Shown piece by piece: positions 44,656 to 53,404 of a stretch of DNA of 64,000 nt. Both the position numbers and the translations under genes were made by a program. Source of the DNA: Tessaracoccus sp. (GTDB lineage: Bacteria; Actinomycetota; Actinomycetes; Propionibacteriales; Propionibacteriaceae); assembly GCF_016714275.1 (NCBI RefSeq), contig NZ_JADJNP010000001.1, positions 434,001-498,000 on the forward strand, given 5' to 3'. Under the pieces are notes generated by a model that worked only from the letters and a program-made list of their open reading frames with translations, had not been told where the DNA came from and searched no databases. How positions within the stretch are numbered: the stretch's first letter is position 1; the number at the start of each line of letters is the position of its first letter.

Positions 44656-46290
44656 GTGTTGACCCCCGGTGCGGTGATCGCCGACGTCTACCGCCGGCAG
44701 CGGCTGCGAACCGTCCTTGCGACACTCGGCATGGTCGGACACCAAACGTGCGAGGCGCTCGTTCCTGTCGCCTTCGGGCTTGTGATCGACCGCGCCGTGC
44801 GCACCGGCGACGGCGGGGCCATGTGGCTGTCCGCCGTCGGCATCATGCTGCTCTTCACGGCGCTCACCTTCAGTGCGCGCGGCGGGCACTGGATGGCCAC
44901 GCAGGCGATCCTCGAGGAGTCCCACCGGCTCCGCCTCGAGATGATCACCCGCATCCTCGGCCGCCGGCCCCGACCGGGCAACCGGCAGACCGGCGAGCAG
45001 TTGTCCATCGCGACGTCCGACGCGCTCGCCACCACCGAGATCATCGAGGTCGTCGGGTGGATGGTCGGCGCGACGATCGGCCTCGGCTGGACCGCGTTCT
45101 TCCTGTTCCGGATCGACTGGGTGCTCTGCCTCGGCATCCTGATCGGTGTTCCGCTGCTGATGCTTGGCCTCTCCCGGCTCGGGCCGCGCCTGGAGCGGCG
45201 CACCGCGCATCAGCAGCAGACCGTCGGTCTCGCCGCCGGCATGGCCGCCGACCTGCTCGCCGGGATGCGCCCGCTGCGCGGCTTCGGTGGCGTCCCCGAG
45301 GCGACTCGCCGCTACAAGGCCGCCAGCCGCCGCTCGCGCGACGCCCACGTCTCCGCCATCACCGCCACCGCGCAGTTCGCAGGCGCGACCTCGTTCAGCA
45401 TCGGCATCCTGCTCGCGGTGGTGGGCGGCGTCGTCGGCCTGATGGCGCTCGACGGCCAGCTGACGATCGGCGAGCTGGTCACCGTCGTCGGGTTGGCGAT
45501 GTTCGTGAGCGATCCCGTCAACACCATCAGCCACCTGATCCCGGAGCTCGCCGCGAGCCGGGCGAGCGCCGCCCGCGTCGCCGAGCTGCTGTCACTGGAG
45601 GGCGACGTCCCGGAACACGAGTCGACGAATGGGCGTCCGACTCTGGCGCTCGAGGACGTCCATGCACCCGGCATCGCGGGGCTTTCGCTCACGTTAGGCG
45701 ACGGCGAGGTCGTCGGCGTCGTCCCGTCCGGCGCGGCGGCTGCGGGGTCGCTGACGGCGCTGATCGACGGCACGGGGGCCGCGGAGGCTGGGAGCGTGCG
45801 CGTGTCGGGGCGACTGCTCGTCGAGCCGCACGCCGTCCACCTGTTCGGGGCGACGCTGCGGGAGGCTTTACTTGTTGGCGACGGCGCCGACGACGAGGTC
45901 CTGAACGAGGCGTTGTCCGCCGTCGCGCTGAACGACCTCGCGGGCGCCCACCCGGACTTGGAGCACCCGCTCACCGATCACGGGCTCAACCTGTCGGGCG
46001 GGCAACGGCAGCGCATCGCGATGGCCCGTGCGCTGCTGGCCGACGCCCCGATCCTCGTCCTGCGTGATCCGACGACCGCCGTCGATGCCGTCACCGAGTC
46101 GCGCATGGCCGAGGGCATCCGTCGCTACCGCGCGCGTCCCGGCCGCCTCACCGTCGTGATCACGACCAGCCCTCCCCTACTGGCCAGCTGCGACCGCGTC
46201 GTCCTCCTCGGGCCCGAGGGCCGCTGCGTCACCTCCACCCACGCGGGCCTCGTCGCCGACCCCGCGTACGCGGAGTTGGTGCTCCGATGA
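44656..46290 (+). CDS. ABC exporter half-transporter with degenerate ATP site
   Basis: A 544-residue half-transporter with six spans and an ATPase domain. The Walker A position reads VVPSGAAAAGSLTAL and lacks the catalytic lysine; the Walker B position reads ILVLRDPTTAVD, with the conserved D-E changed to R-D; the switch histidine is missing (VVITTSPP). The signature LSGGQRQRIAMARAL is intact. Its partner, encoded next, has the complementary defects. The start GTG 44656 follows TAGGGT by 7 nt; an in-frame GTG at 44647 lies inside that box. Its stop overlaps the partner ATG by 4 nt. Confidence 0.9.
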   Translation: MLTPGAVIADVYRRQRLRTVLATLGMVGHQTCEALVPVAFGLVIDRAVRTGDGGAMWLSAVGIMLLFTALTFSARGGHWMATQAILEESHRLRLEMITRILGRRPRPGNRQTGEQLSIATSDALATTEIIEVVGWMVGATIGLGWTAFFLFRIDWVLCLGILIGVPLLMLGLSRLGPRLERRTAHQQQTVGLAAGMAADLLAGMRPLRGFGGVPEATRRYKAASRRSRDAHVSAITATAQFAGATSFSIGILLAVVGGVVGLMALDGQLTIGELVTVVGLAMFVSDPVNTISHLIPELAASRASAARVAELLSLEGDVPEHESTNGRPTLALEDVHAPGIAGLSLTLGDGEVVGVVPSGAAAAGSLTALIDGTGAAEAGSVRVSGRLLVEPHAVHLFGATLREALLVGDGADDEVLNEALSAVALNDLAGAHPDLEHPLTDHGLNLSGGQRQRIAMARALLADAPILVLRDPTTAVDAVTESRMAEGIRRYRARPGRLTVVITTSPPLLASCDRVVLLGPEGRCVTSTHAGLVADPAYAELVLR

Positions 46291-48029
46291 GCCGCCGGAT
46301 CCTGCCCACCGCCACCGCGCGCCGATCCGCCGCCGTGCTTTGGCAGGCCATCGCGCGACACCCGGGCATCCTTGCCCTGACGCTGCTGCTCAACGTCGCC
46401 GCGAGCACGGCGGCCGTGGCGGCGCCGCTGCTGCTCGGCCGCATCATCGACGCTGTCACCACGGGCGGGCCGACGGCGCGGGGAACGGTGCTCGCGCTGA
46501 CGGCCGGGCTCGTCGGAGCGGCGCTCGCCGCGGGCGTGCTTTTGGGCTTCGCCCGCCGTTTCACCGAGCAGCTGGGCGTCACCGTCGCGGCGGGGCTCCG
46601 CGAGGACGTCCTCGAACACGCGCTCCAACTCGACCCCCACGTCCTTGAGGCGGCCGGCAGCGGCGATGTCACGTCCCGGGTGACGGAGGACGTCGAGCAG
46701 ATCAACTCCTCGATCTCGTTGATGGCGCGCGTGGTCATGGCCCTGATCACGGTGGCGGTCACGGCCGTCGGGCTGCTGACCCTCGACTGGCGCCTTGCGT
46801 GCGCGTTCGCCGCCGTCTTCCCCGTCCACTGGATCGGCATCCGGTTCGTGCTGCCGGTGCTGGCGCCGCGGTTCGCAGCCGAACGTCAGTCGGCCGCCGT
46901 CCGGACTCAGGAGATCCTCACGACGCTCGACGGCGCGGCCACTGTCCGCGCCTACGCGATGGTGCCCCGGCGGGTCGGCATCGTGGAGGAGGCCTCCCTC
47001 GACACCAACCGCAAGCGCCTGACGGCCCTTCGCGCGAGCCTGACGTTCGACAACCTGATGAACTACGCCGAGGCGGTCGGTTTCACCGCGATCCTGACCG
47101 CGGGCTTCTTCCTCGTCCGCGCCGACATCGTCACGGTTGGCGCCGTCACCGCCGCCGCGCTGCTCTTCCACCGGCTGTTCGGTCCGCTGGGTGTCCTCTT
47201 CATGAGCTTCGCGAACGTCCTGCGCGCGGCCGCCGCGCTCACGCGCCTTGTCGGGGTGGCGGATCTGCCGCTGCCTACGCCGTCGGACCGTCCCTTCTCG
47301 CCGCCGCTCGGGGTCGTCGTCGATCGCCTCAGCCACCACTACCCGGACGGTCCGACGGTGCTGCACGATGTCTCGGTCGCGGTTCCCCCCGGCAGCAGCC
47401 TTGCCGTCGTCGGGGAGAGCGGGGCCGGAAAGACGACACTGGCTGCGTTGATCGGCGGCGTCTTCCCCGCAGCTGCCGGGCAGATCCTGCTGGGCGCGGA
47501 CGCCGTCGATGACCTCGATCCGCGGTCCGTGCGGCGTCGCGTGGCCGTCGTGACCCAGGAGGTGCACACGTTCGCGGGCACGCTCGCCGACGACCTCCGC
47601 CTGGCCCGGTCAGAAGCGACGGACGACGACCTCGCAGCGGCGCTGCGCGCGGTCGGCGCCCTCGACTGGGTCTCGGCGCTGCCGGAGGGTCTCGGCACCC
47701 GGGTAGGCACCGGCGGGCACCCGCTCACCGTCGATCAGGCGCAGCAGCTCGCGCTGGCTCGGATCGTGCTCGTTGCGCCGCCAGTCGTCGTGCTCGACGA
47801 GGCGACCGCCGAAGCCGGCAGCGCGGGTGCCCGCGCCTTGGAGCGCTCGGCGGAGGCAGTGACGGCGGCCCGGACGGCGATCGTCGTCGCGCACCGCCTG
47901 ACGCAGGCGCGCGCCTGCGACGTGATCGCGGTCATGTCGGGCGGCCGAATCGTCGAGTTGGGAACCCACGACGACCTCGTCGCTGCTCGCGGCCACTACG
48001 CCGAACTCTGGGCCGCTTGGTCGGCCTGA
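46287..48029 (+). CDS. ABC exporter half-transporter, catalytic subunit
   Basis: A 580-residue half-transporter with six spans. Walker A is intact (VVGESGAGKTTLAAL), as are Walker B (VVVLDEATAEAGS) and the switch histidine (IVVAHRLTQ), but the signature is LTVDQAQQLALAR instead of LSGGQ. It pairs with the previous protein, so one ATP site (its Walker motifs and the partner's LSGGQ) is canonical and the other is degenerate, as in heterodimeric exporters such as TmrAB. The substrate is unknown. Confidence 0.92.
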   Translation: MSRRILPTATARRSAAVLWQAIARHPGILALTLLLNVAASTAAVAAPLLLGRIIDAVTTGGPTARGTVLALTAGLVGAALAAGVLLGFARRFTEQLGVTVAAGLREDVLEHALQLDPHVLEAAGSGDVTSRVTEDVEQINSSISLMARVVMALITVAVTAVGLLTLDWRLACAFAAVFPVHWIGIRFVLPVLAPRFAAERQSAAVRTQEILTTLDGAATVRAYAMVPRRVGIVEEASLDTNRKRLTALRASLTFDNLMNYAEAVGFTAILTAGFFLVRADIVTVGAVTAAALLFHRLFGPLGVLFMSFANVLRAAAALTRLVGVADLPLPTPSDRPFSPPLGVVVDRLSHHYPDGPTVLHDVSVAVPPGSSLAVVGESGAGKTTLAALIGGVFPAAAGQILLGADAVDDLDPRSVRRRVAVVTQEVHTFAGTLADDLRLARSEATDDDLAAALRAVGALDWVSALPEGLGTRVGTGGHPLTVDQAQQLALARIVLVAPPVVVLDEATAEAGSAGARALERSAEAVTAARTAIVVAHRLTQARACDVIAVMSGGRIVELGTHDDLVAARGHYAELWAAWSA

Positions 48030-48037
48030 ACCTCAGC

Positions 48038-48649
48038 TTACCGGCGGGCGTGGACCCGCTCGATGATGCCGTGGTGCAGGCGCTGCGTCGCGACAATCGG
48101 CACGCCGAGGGCCTCGACGATCCGACGCGGGCGGCGGGTGAACCGCTCGCCCTGCAGCGGGTAGGTCGCAGCCTCCAGCAGCAACTGGCCGACTCGGAGG
48201 AACGGGTTGGACGAGCCGATGTGGTCGACGAGGAGCAGGTCGCCTCCCGGGCGCAGGACCCGGAGCATCTCCTCGACGGCGCGGCGCGGGTCGCGGAATC
48301 CGCAGAGCGAGTAGGTGCACACGACCGCGTCGAAGCGTGCATCCGCGAAAGGCAGCCGCTCACCGTCGGCGAGCGCGAAGTCGACGGCGGTGAGCCGCGC
48401 GGCGCGAGCCCGCGCACCACGGAGCATCCCGTCGCTGAACTCGACGGCGGTGAGCCGGGCATCCGGCCCGTAGTAGGGCAGGTTGAGCCCGGTCCCGACG
48501 GCCACCTCGAGCACCCTCCCTCGGGCACGTCCGGCGGCCCACTCCCGGCTGGCGGCCAGAAACCGGCGCTCCATGGGCGCGATCATCGCGTCGAACCGCG
48601 CGGCGTGGCCATCCCAGTACCTGCGCACACGTTCCTGGCTGGGCGTCAT
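48038..48649 (-). CDS. SAM-dependent methyltransferase (UbiE-like)
   Basis: A 203-residue class I methyltransferase. Motif I is RVLEVAVGTGLNLPYYG, with LTAVEFSDGML and FDAVVCTYSLCGFRDP. The AVGTGLNLPYY motif is often seen in small phospholipid methyltransferase-like proteins. The C-terminal RIVEALGVPIVATQRL matches that group. The acceptor is not proven. It ends 9 nt from the ABC gene on the other strand. Confidence 0.85.
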   Translation of the reverse strand: MTPSQERVRRYWDGHAARFDAMIAPMERRFLAASREWAAGRARGRVLEVAVGTGLNLPYYGPDARLTAVEFSDGMLRGARARAARLTAVDFALADGERLPFADARFDAVVCTYSLCGFRDPRRAVEEMLRVLRPGGDLLLVDHIGSSNPFLRVGQLLLEAATYPLQGERFTRRPRRIVEALGVPIVATQRLHHGIIERVHARR

Positions 48650-48736
48650 CGTTCAAGTATCCCCGCTCTGTCCTCCCGGGAAGCGAAGAACCAGGATGGC
48701 GGGAGGACGACACGACGACTGGGGCGACCGCCACGG

Positions 48737-48753
48737 TAAACTGCCCTGCTGTG
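48737..48753 (+). promoter_or_regulatory. Putative leaderless promoter of cysS
   Basis: TAAACT (48737-48742) is followed after 8 nt by GTG 48751. No ribosome site separates them. Confidence 0.45.
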
Positions 48754-50199
48754 ACCCTGAACCTGTATGACACCGCCGCTCGCGCCGTGCGCGAGTTCGT
48801 CCCGCTCGTCGACGGCAAGGTGTCCATCTACCACTGCGGGCTCACCGTGCAGGCGTCACCGCACCTCGGTCATATCCGCAAGGAGGTCGTCTTCGACGTC
48901 CTGCGCCGCTGGCTTGAGCACAAGGGCTACGACGTCACCGTCGTCGCCAACGTCACCGACATCGACGACAAGATCCTCGCCAAGTCGGCCGAGGAGGGGG
49001 TCGAGTGGTTCGCGCACGCCTACAAGTTCGAGCGCGAACTCCACGAGGCGTACGCGTCGCTCGGCTGCAAGCCACCCACTTACGAGCCCCGCGCCACCGG
49101 CCACGTGCCGGAGATGCTGGAACTGACGGAAGCCCTGATCGAGCGCGGGCACGCCTACGTCGCCCCCGACGGCTCCGGTGATGTCTACTTCGACGTCCGG
49201 TCCTGGCCCCGCTACGGCGAACTCAGCGGCATGAAGGTCGATGAGATGGAGCCCGCCGCCGACGCCGACCCCCGCGGCAAGCGCGACCCCCGAGACTTCG
49301 CCCTCTGGAAAGGCCACAAGCCCAGCGAGCCGGCGACGGCGTCCTGGCCGTCTCCCTGGGGACGGGGGCGCCCCGGCTGGCACCTGGAGTGCTCGGCGAT
49401 GGCGGGCAAGTACCTCGGCGACACGTTCGACATCCACGGCGGCGGCATCGACTTGCGCTTCCCGCACCACGAGAACGAACTGGCCCAGTCCGCGGCGGCG
49501 GGCAAGGACTTCGCCCGCTACTGGATGCACAACGCGTGGGTGACCATGGCCGGCGAGAAGATGAGCAAGTCGCTGGGCAACACCGCGCTGGTCTCCGAGG
49601 TGACGAAACGCTACGACCCGCGCGCCGTCCGCTTCTTCCTGCTGGCCCCGCACTACCGCTCGACCATCGAGTTCTCCCCCGAGGACGACGACACCCGCGG
49701 CTCGCTCGCCGAGGCCGAGAAGGCGATCGAGCGGATCGACTCCTTCGTCCGCCGCGCCACGGAGAAAGTCAGCGAATGGGGCTGGTTCGCCTACGCCCCT
49801 CCCCCGCGGCACCCGGCCTACGAGGCGTTCGCGGCTGCGATGGACGACGACCTGGCCACCCCAGCAGCCGTCGCCGCGCTCTTCGATGCGGTGCGGGCAG
49901 GCAACCAGGCCCTCGCAAGCGACGACAACGAGGCGCTCGCCCACGCCTACGTCGCCGTGACCACAATGCTCGACGTGTTCGGCATCAACCCCACCGCCCC
50001 GGAATGGGCCAGCTCCTCATCCGACGACGACCTCCGCCCAGTGGTGGACGGCCTGGTCGGCGCCCTCCTGGAACAGCGAGCCGCGGCCCGCGCCGCCAAG
50101 GACTGGGCGGCGGCCGACACCATCCGCGACACCCTGGCCGACCTCGGCCTCAAGATCACCGACACCCCCGCCGGGCCCACCTGGAGCCTGGAGAAGTAG
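48751..50199 (+). CDS. cysS: Cysteinyl-tRNA synthetase
   Basis: A 482-residue class I synthetase that charges tRNA-Cys. The HIGH-like ASPHLGHIRKEVVFDVL, the zinc-binding YHCGLTV and WHLECSAMAGKYLG, the FDIHGGGIDLRFPHHENELAQ segment and KMSKSLGN are all present. The GTG start follows TAAACT by 8 nt. It is followed after 8 nt by rlmB, the usual partner in actinobacteria, where the order carD-ispD-ispF-cysS-rlmB is common. Confidence 0.97.
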   Translation: MTLNLYDTAARAVREFVPLVDGKVSIYHCGLTVQASPHLGHIRKEVVFDVLRRWLEHKGYDVTVVANVTDIDDKILAKSAEEGVEWFAHAYKFERELHEAYASLGCKPPTYEPRATGHVPEMLELTEALIERGHAYVAPDGSGDVYFDVRSWPRYGELSGMKVDEMEPAADADPRGKRDPRDFALWKGHKPSEPATASWPSPWGRGRPGWHLECSAMAGKYLGDTFDIHGGGIDLRFPHHENELAQSAAAGKDFARYWMHNAWVTMAGEKMSKSLGNTALVSEVTKRYDPRAVRFFLLAPHYRSTIEFSPEDDDTRGSLAEAEKAIERIDSFVRRATEKVSEWGWFAYAPPPRHPAYEAFAAAMDDDLATPAAVAALFDAVRAGNQALASDDNEALAHAYVAVTTMLDVFGINPTAPEWASSSSDDDLRPVVDGLVGALLEQRAAARAAKDWAAADTIRDTLADLGLKITDTPAGPTWSLEK

Positions 50200-50207
50200 G
50201 CACACAC

Positions 50208-51149
50208 ATGGCAGGCAACTCCTCGCGCCGCGGCGCGACAAGCAAGGGCAAGAACAAGGCCGCGGGCTCCGGCGGACGCATCCGCAAGTCCCTTGAGGGC
50301 CGCGGGCCGACGCCGAAGGCCGAGGACCGCGTCTACCACAAGGCGTACAAGCAGAAGCAGGCCGCGCAGCGCCGCCAGGGGGCGCAGCCGAAGAAGCAGC
50401 ATCGGTCCGCGGCAGGCGCCGACTGGGTCGTCGGCCGCAACCCCGTCTTCGAGGCCCTGACGGCGGGCCTGCCGGTCAAGCAGGCCTACGTCGCCGAGGG
50501 CGCGGAGCGCGACGACCGCCTCCGCGACATCCTGAAGTTCACGGCAGAGCACAGCCTGCCCATGTTGCAGGTCACCCGCGCCGAACTCGACCGCGTCACT
50601 GGCGGGCTCGTCCACCAGGGCGTCGCCCTGCAGCTGCCGGCCTACGAGTACGCCGACGCCGATGACGTCCTCGCCGACGCCGCGACAACCGACGGCATCG
50701 TCGTCGCCCTCGACGGCATCACGGACCCGCGCAACCTGGGCGCGATCGTGCGCTCCGCCGCGGCATTCGGGGCCACGGGCGTCGTCATCCCGGCTCGCCG
50801 CTCGGCGTCGATGACCGCGGCCGCGTGGAAGACGTCGGCGGGAGCTGCCGCGCGCCTGCCCGTCGCGATGGCGACCAACCTCAACCGCACGCTGGTGCAG
50901 GCGTCGAAGATGGGCTTCGCCGTCGTCGGTCTCGCCGGCGAGGGTGAGCTTCCCATCTCCGCGGCACCGGGCATCACCGGGCCGTTGGTGATCGTCGTCG
51001 GCTCGGAGGACGAGGGCCTCGCGCGGCTGGTGCGCGAGCACTGCGACGCGCTGGTCTCCATCCCGATCGCCAGCGCCGTCGAGTCGCTGAACGCCTCCGT
51101 CGCAGCCGCCGTGGCGCTGTACGAGGTCGCCCAGCAGCGCGCCTCCTGA
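50208..51149 (+). CDS. rlmB: 23S rRNA 2'-O-methyltransferase (TrmH/RlmB family)
   Basis: A 313-residue SpoU-class enzyme. A basic N-terminal extension (residues 1-70, rich in Lys, Arg and Gly) precedes the TrmH fold. VALDGITDPRNLGAIVRSAAAFGATGVVIP, VIVVGSEDEGLARLV and SIPIASAVESLNASVAAAVALYE are motifs 1, 2 and 3 with the knot. By family it methylates G2251-equivalent of 23S rRNA. It is coupled to cysS. Confidence 0.92.
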   Translation: MAGNSSRRGATSKGKNKAAGSGGRIRKSLEGRGPTPKAEDRVYHKAYKQKQAAQRRQGAQPKKQHRSAAGADWVVGRNPVFEALTAGLPVKQAYVAEGAERDDRLRDILKFTAEHSLPMLQVTRAELDRVTGGLVHQGVALQLPAYEYADADDVLADAATTDGIVVALDGITDPRNLGAIVRSAAAFGATGVVIPARRSASMTAAAWKTSAGAAARLPVAMATNLNRTLVQASKMGFAVVGLAGEGELPISAAPGITGPLVIVVGSEDEGLARLVREHCDALVSIPIASAVESLNASVAAAVALYEVAQQRAS

Positions 51150-51176
51150 CGGCCTCGTCCTAAGCGTCGCGACGGC

Positions 51177-53360
51177 ATGAACGTGGAACGGACGGCACGG
51201 GTCGAGTCGGTGCTCGCCGGGCTCGACCTCACCCAACGGGTCGGGCAGCTGAATCAGCGCCTGCTGGGCTGGCGCGCCGTCGAGCGCGGGCCGCGCGGGT
51301 GGCGACTGACCGAGGAGGGGCTGCGCGAGATCGAGCGCTGGTCCGGGCTGGGAGCGATCTACGGTCTGCTCCGCGCCGATGCCTGGTCCGGCAGGTCGTG
51401 GGCCAACGGTGTGACGCCCGACGACCGGCGCGAAGTGATCGCGCTGGTGCAGGAGGCGGTCCGCGACGCGAGCCCCGAGTCGATCGGGGCGCTCGTCGTC
51501 GAGGAGGCGCCGCATGGGCACCAGGCCCTCGGCGGCACCATCCTCCCGCAGAACCTGGCCGTCGGCGCCACCTGGGACCCCGACCTCTTCGAGGAGGCCT
51601 GCGCCGCCGTCGCCGCGGAGCTCGCGGCCAGCGGGGTCGACGTCGCGCTGGTCTCCGGCCTCGACATTCTCCGCCACCCCAGCTGGGGACGCAGCGAGGA
51701 GTGCTTCGGCGAGGACCCGCTGCTGGCCGCCGAGCTGGTCCGCGCCGCCGTCCGCGGCATGCAAGGGCGAGACGATGAACGACTCGGCCAGGGCGGCGTC
51801 GGGGTGGTCCTCAAGCATCTGGCCGCGCAGGGCGAGGCGGTCGGCGGCCGCAACGGGCAGTCGGCGGTGATCGGGCCGCGCGACCTGCACGAGATTCATC
51901 TCCCCGCGGCCGCCGCCGGCGTCGAGGCGGGTGCCGTCGGGGTCATGGCGGCCTACAACGACATCGACGGCGTCCCCTGTTGCGCCAACTCCTGGCTGCT
52001 CACCACCTGGCTTCGGGAGGAGCGCGGCTTCGCCGGCATCGTCATGGCCGACGGCGTGGCCGTCGATCAGCTGCGGCCCCTCGCGGGCTCGATTCCCGCC
52101 GCCGGCCGAGCCGCTCTGCTCGCCGGCGTCGACCTCTCGCTCTGGGATGAGGGGTTCACCACGCTCGTCGGGTCCGCCGAGCGTTCGGAGCAGGTCTTCG
52201 ACGCGGTGACAACCGCGGCGCGCCGGGTCCTCACGCTCAAGGACAGGCTCGGGCTCCTTCCCCGAATGCCGGAACAGGACGTCGACGACCGGGAGCGGAT
52301 CGAGGCGCGCGGTGACCTGGGCGCCTCCTTCGCCGCGACCGCGGAGTTGTCGCGCCGCCTCGCGGCCCAGGCGCTCGTGCCGCTCTCCGGCTCCCTGCCC
52401 GCGGCGAGGCTGCTGGTGCCGTCGGCCCGGGTCGCCGTCATCGGCGGAGGCGCTGATGACCTCGACTGCTTCCTCGGTGACTACGTCGCCCCCCTCCGCC
52501 CCGGCGCGCACCGCACCGTGCTCGGCGAGCTGCAGGCGCGGCTGCCCGGCGTCGTGCGCGCCATCTCTCCCACGGACGACGACGCCGACGCTGTTCTCGC
52601 TGCCGCCGACGTGGTGGTCGCGGTCCTGGGCGGCACCAGCCGCCGCTCGTATGCGGATGAGTTCGACGTCAACGGCGCTGCGCTCGGCACTGCGGCCGAC
52701 TGCGGCGAGGGCGTCGACCTCGCCGACGTGAGCCTCCCCGGACGCCAGGACGAAATGATGGCCCGGGTCAGGGACGCGACCTCGGCCCACGTCGTCTCGG
52801 TGATCGTCGCCGGGCGGCCGCACGTCCTCAGCGGCGTGCTCGCCTCCTCCGACTCCGCGATCTGGGCCGGCTACGCCGGACCCTACGGGCCGGCGACGGT
52901 GGTCGACGCGCTTCTCGGCGAGGCCATTCCCGCAGGACGGCTCCCCTTCACCCTGCCGAGCACCCCGATGGCGACGCCGGTGCGCTACAACGACCGCTGG
53001 TCGGCGGCGCGCGTCTACCGGGACGCACCTGAGCCCGTACTCCTGTCCTTCGGCCACGGCGCGACGGCCGACGGCTGGGTCGCAACGATGGAGCACCACG
53101 GCGAAGTCGCGCGCGTCGCGGTCGCGGTCCCCGATGGGCCTGGCGACACCGTGGTGCCTGTGTTCGTCCGGCGACGCGGCGGCGACGCGCTCCCCCGGCT
53201 CCTCGAACTCGTGGCGTTCACGCGGGTGCCGAACGGGACGACGGCGACGTTCGTGCTCTCGCACGACCGGCTGCTCCCGCCCGGCACCGGTGAGCGCGGC
53301 GCCGATGTGATCGTCGGCGGCCGGGTGATCGGCACGCTCGACGATTCTGTCGCCAGGTGA
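51177..53360 (+). CDS. Glycoside hydrolase family 3 protein
   Basis: A 727-residue GH3 protein without a signal peptide. The first domain ends at about residue 380 and carries SGVDVALVSGLDILRHPSWGRSEECFGEDP and VLKHLAAQGEAVGGRNGQ. The nucleophile region reads GIVMADGVAVDQL, where family members more often have SDW. The second domain includes a degenerate acid/base region near AVLGGTSRRSYADEFDVNGAA. Probably a beta-glucosidase or related enzyme. It lies between rlmB and glyA on the same strand. Confidence 0.82.
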   Translation: MNVERTARVESVLAGLDLTQRVGQLNQRLLGWRAVERGPRGWRLTEEGLREIERWSGLGAIYGLLRADAWSGRSWANGVTPDDRREVIALVQEAVRDASPESIGALVVEEAPHGHQALGGTILPQNLAVGATWDPDLFEEACAAVAAELAASGVDVALVSGLDILRHPSWGRSEECFGEDPLLAAELVRAAVRGMQGRDDERLGQGGVGVVLKHLAAQGEAVGGRNGQSAVIGPRDLHEIHLPAAAAGVEAGAVGVMAAYNDIDGVPCCANSWLLTTWLREERGFAGIVMADGVAVDQLRPLAGSIPAAGRAALLAGVDLSLWDEGFTTLVGSAERSEQVFDAVTTAARRVLTLKDRLGLLPRMPEQDVDDRERIEARGDLGASFAATAELSRRLAAQALVPLSGSLPAARLLVPSARVAVIGGGADDLDCFLGDYVAPLRPGAHRTVLGELQARLPGVVRAISPTDDDADAVLAAADVVVAVLGGTSRRSYADEFDVNGAALGTAADCGEGVDLADVSLPGRQDEMMARVRDATSAHVVSVIVAGRPHVLSGVLASSDSAIWAGYAGPYGPATVVDALLGEAIPAGRLPFTLPSTPMATPVRYNDRWSAARVYRDAPEPVLLSFGHGATADGWVATMEHHGEVARVAVAVPDGPGDTVVPVFVRRRGGDALPRLLELVAFTRVPNGTTATFVLSHDRLLPPGTGERGADVIVGGRVIGTLDDSVAR

Positions 53361-53404
53361 CGATTCTCTAGACTGGTGCCGAATCCCACAGATATAGGAG
53401 TGAC

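Noticed and set aside
49947..53264. Open frame of over 1000 codons on the minus strand opposite rlmB and the GH3 gene
   Set aside because: Same artefact of very high GC content; the plus strand encodes recognisable enzymes throughout.
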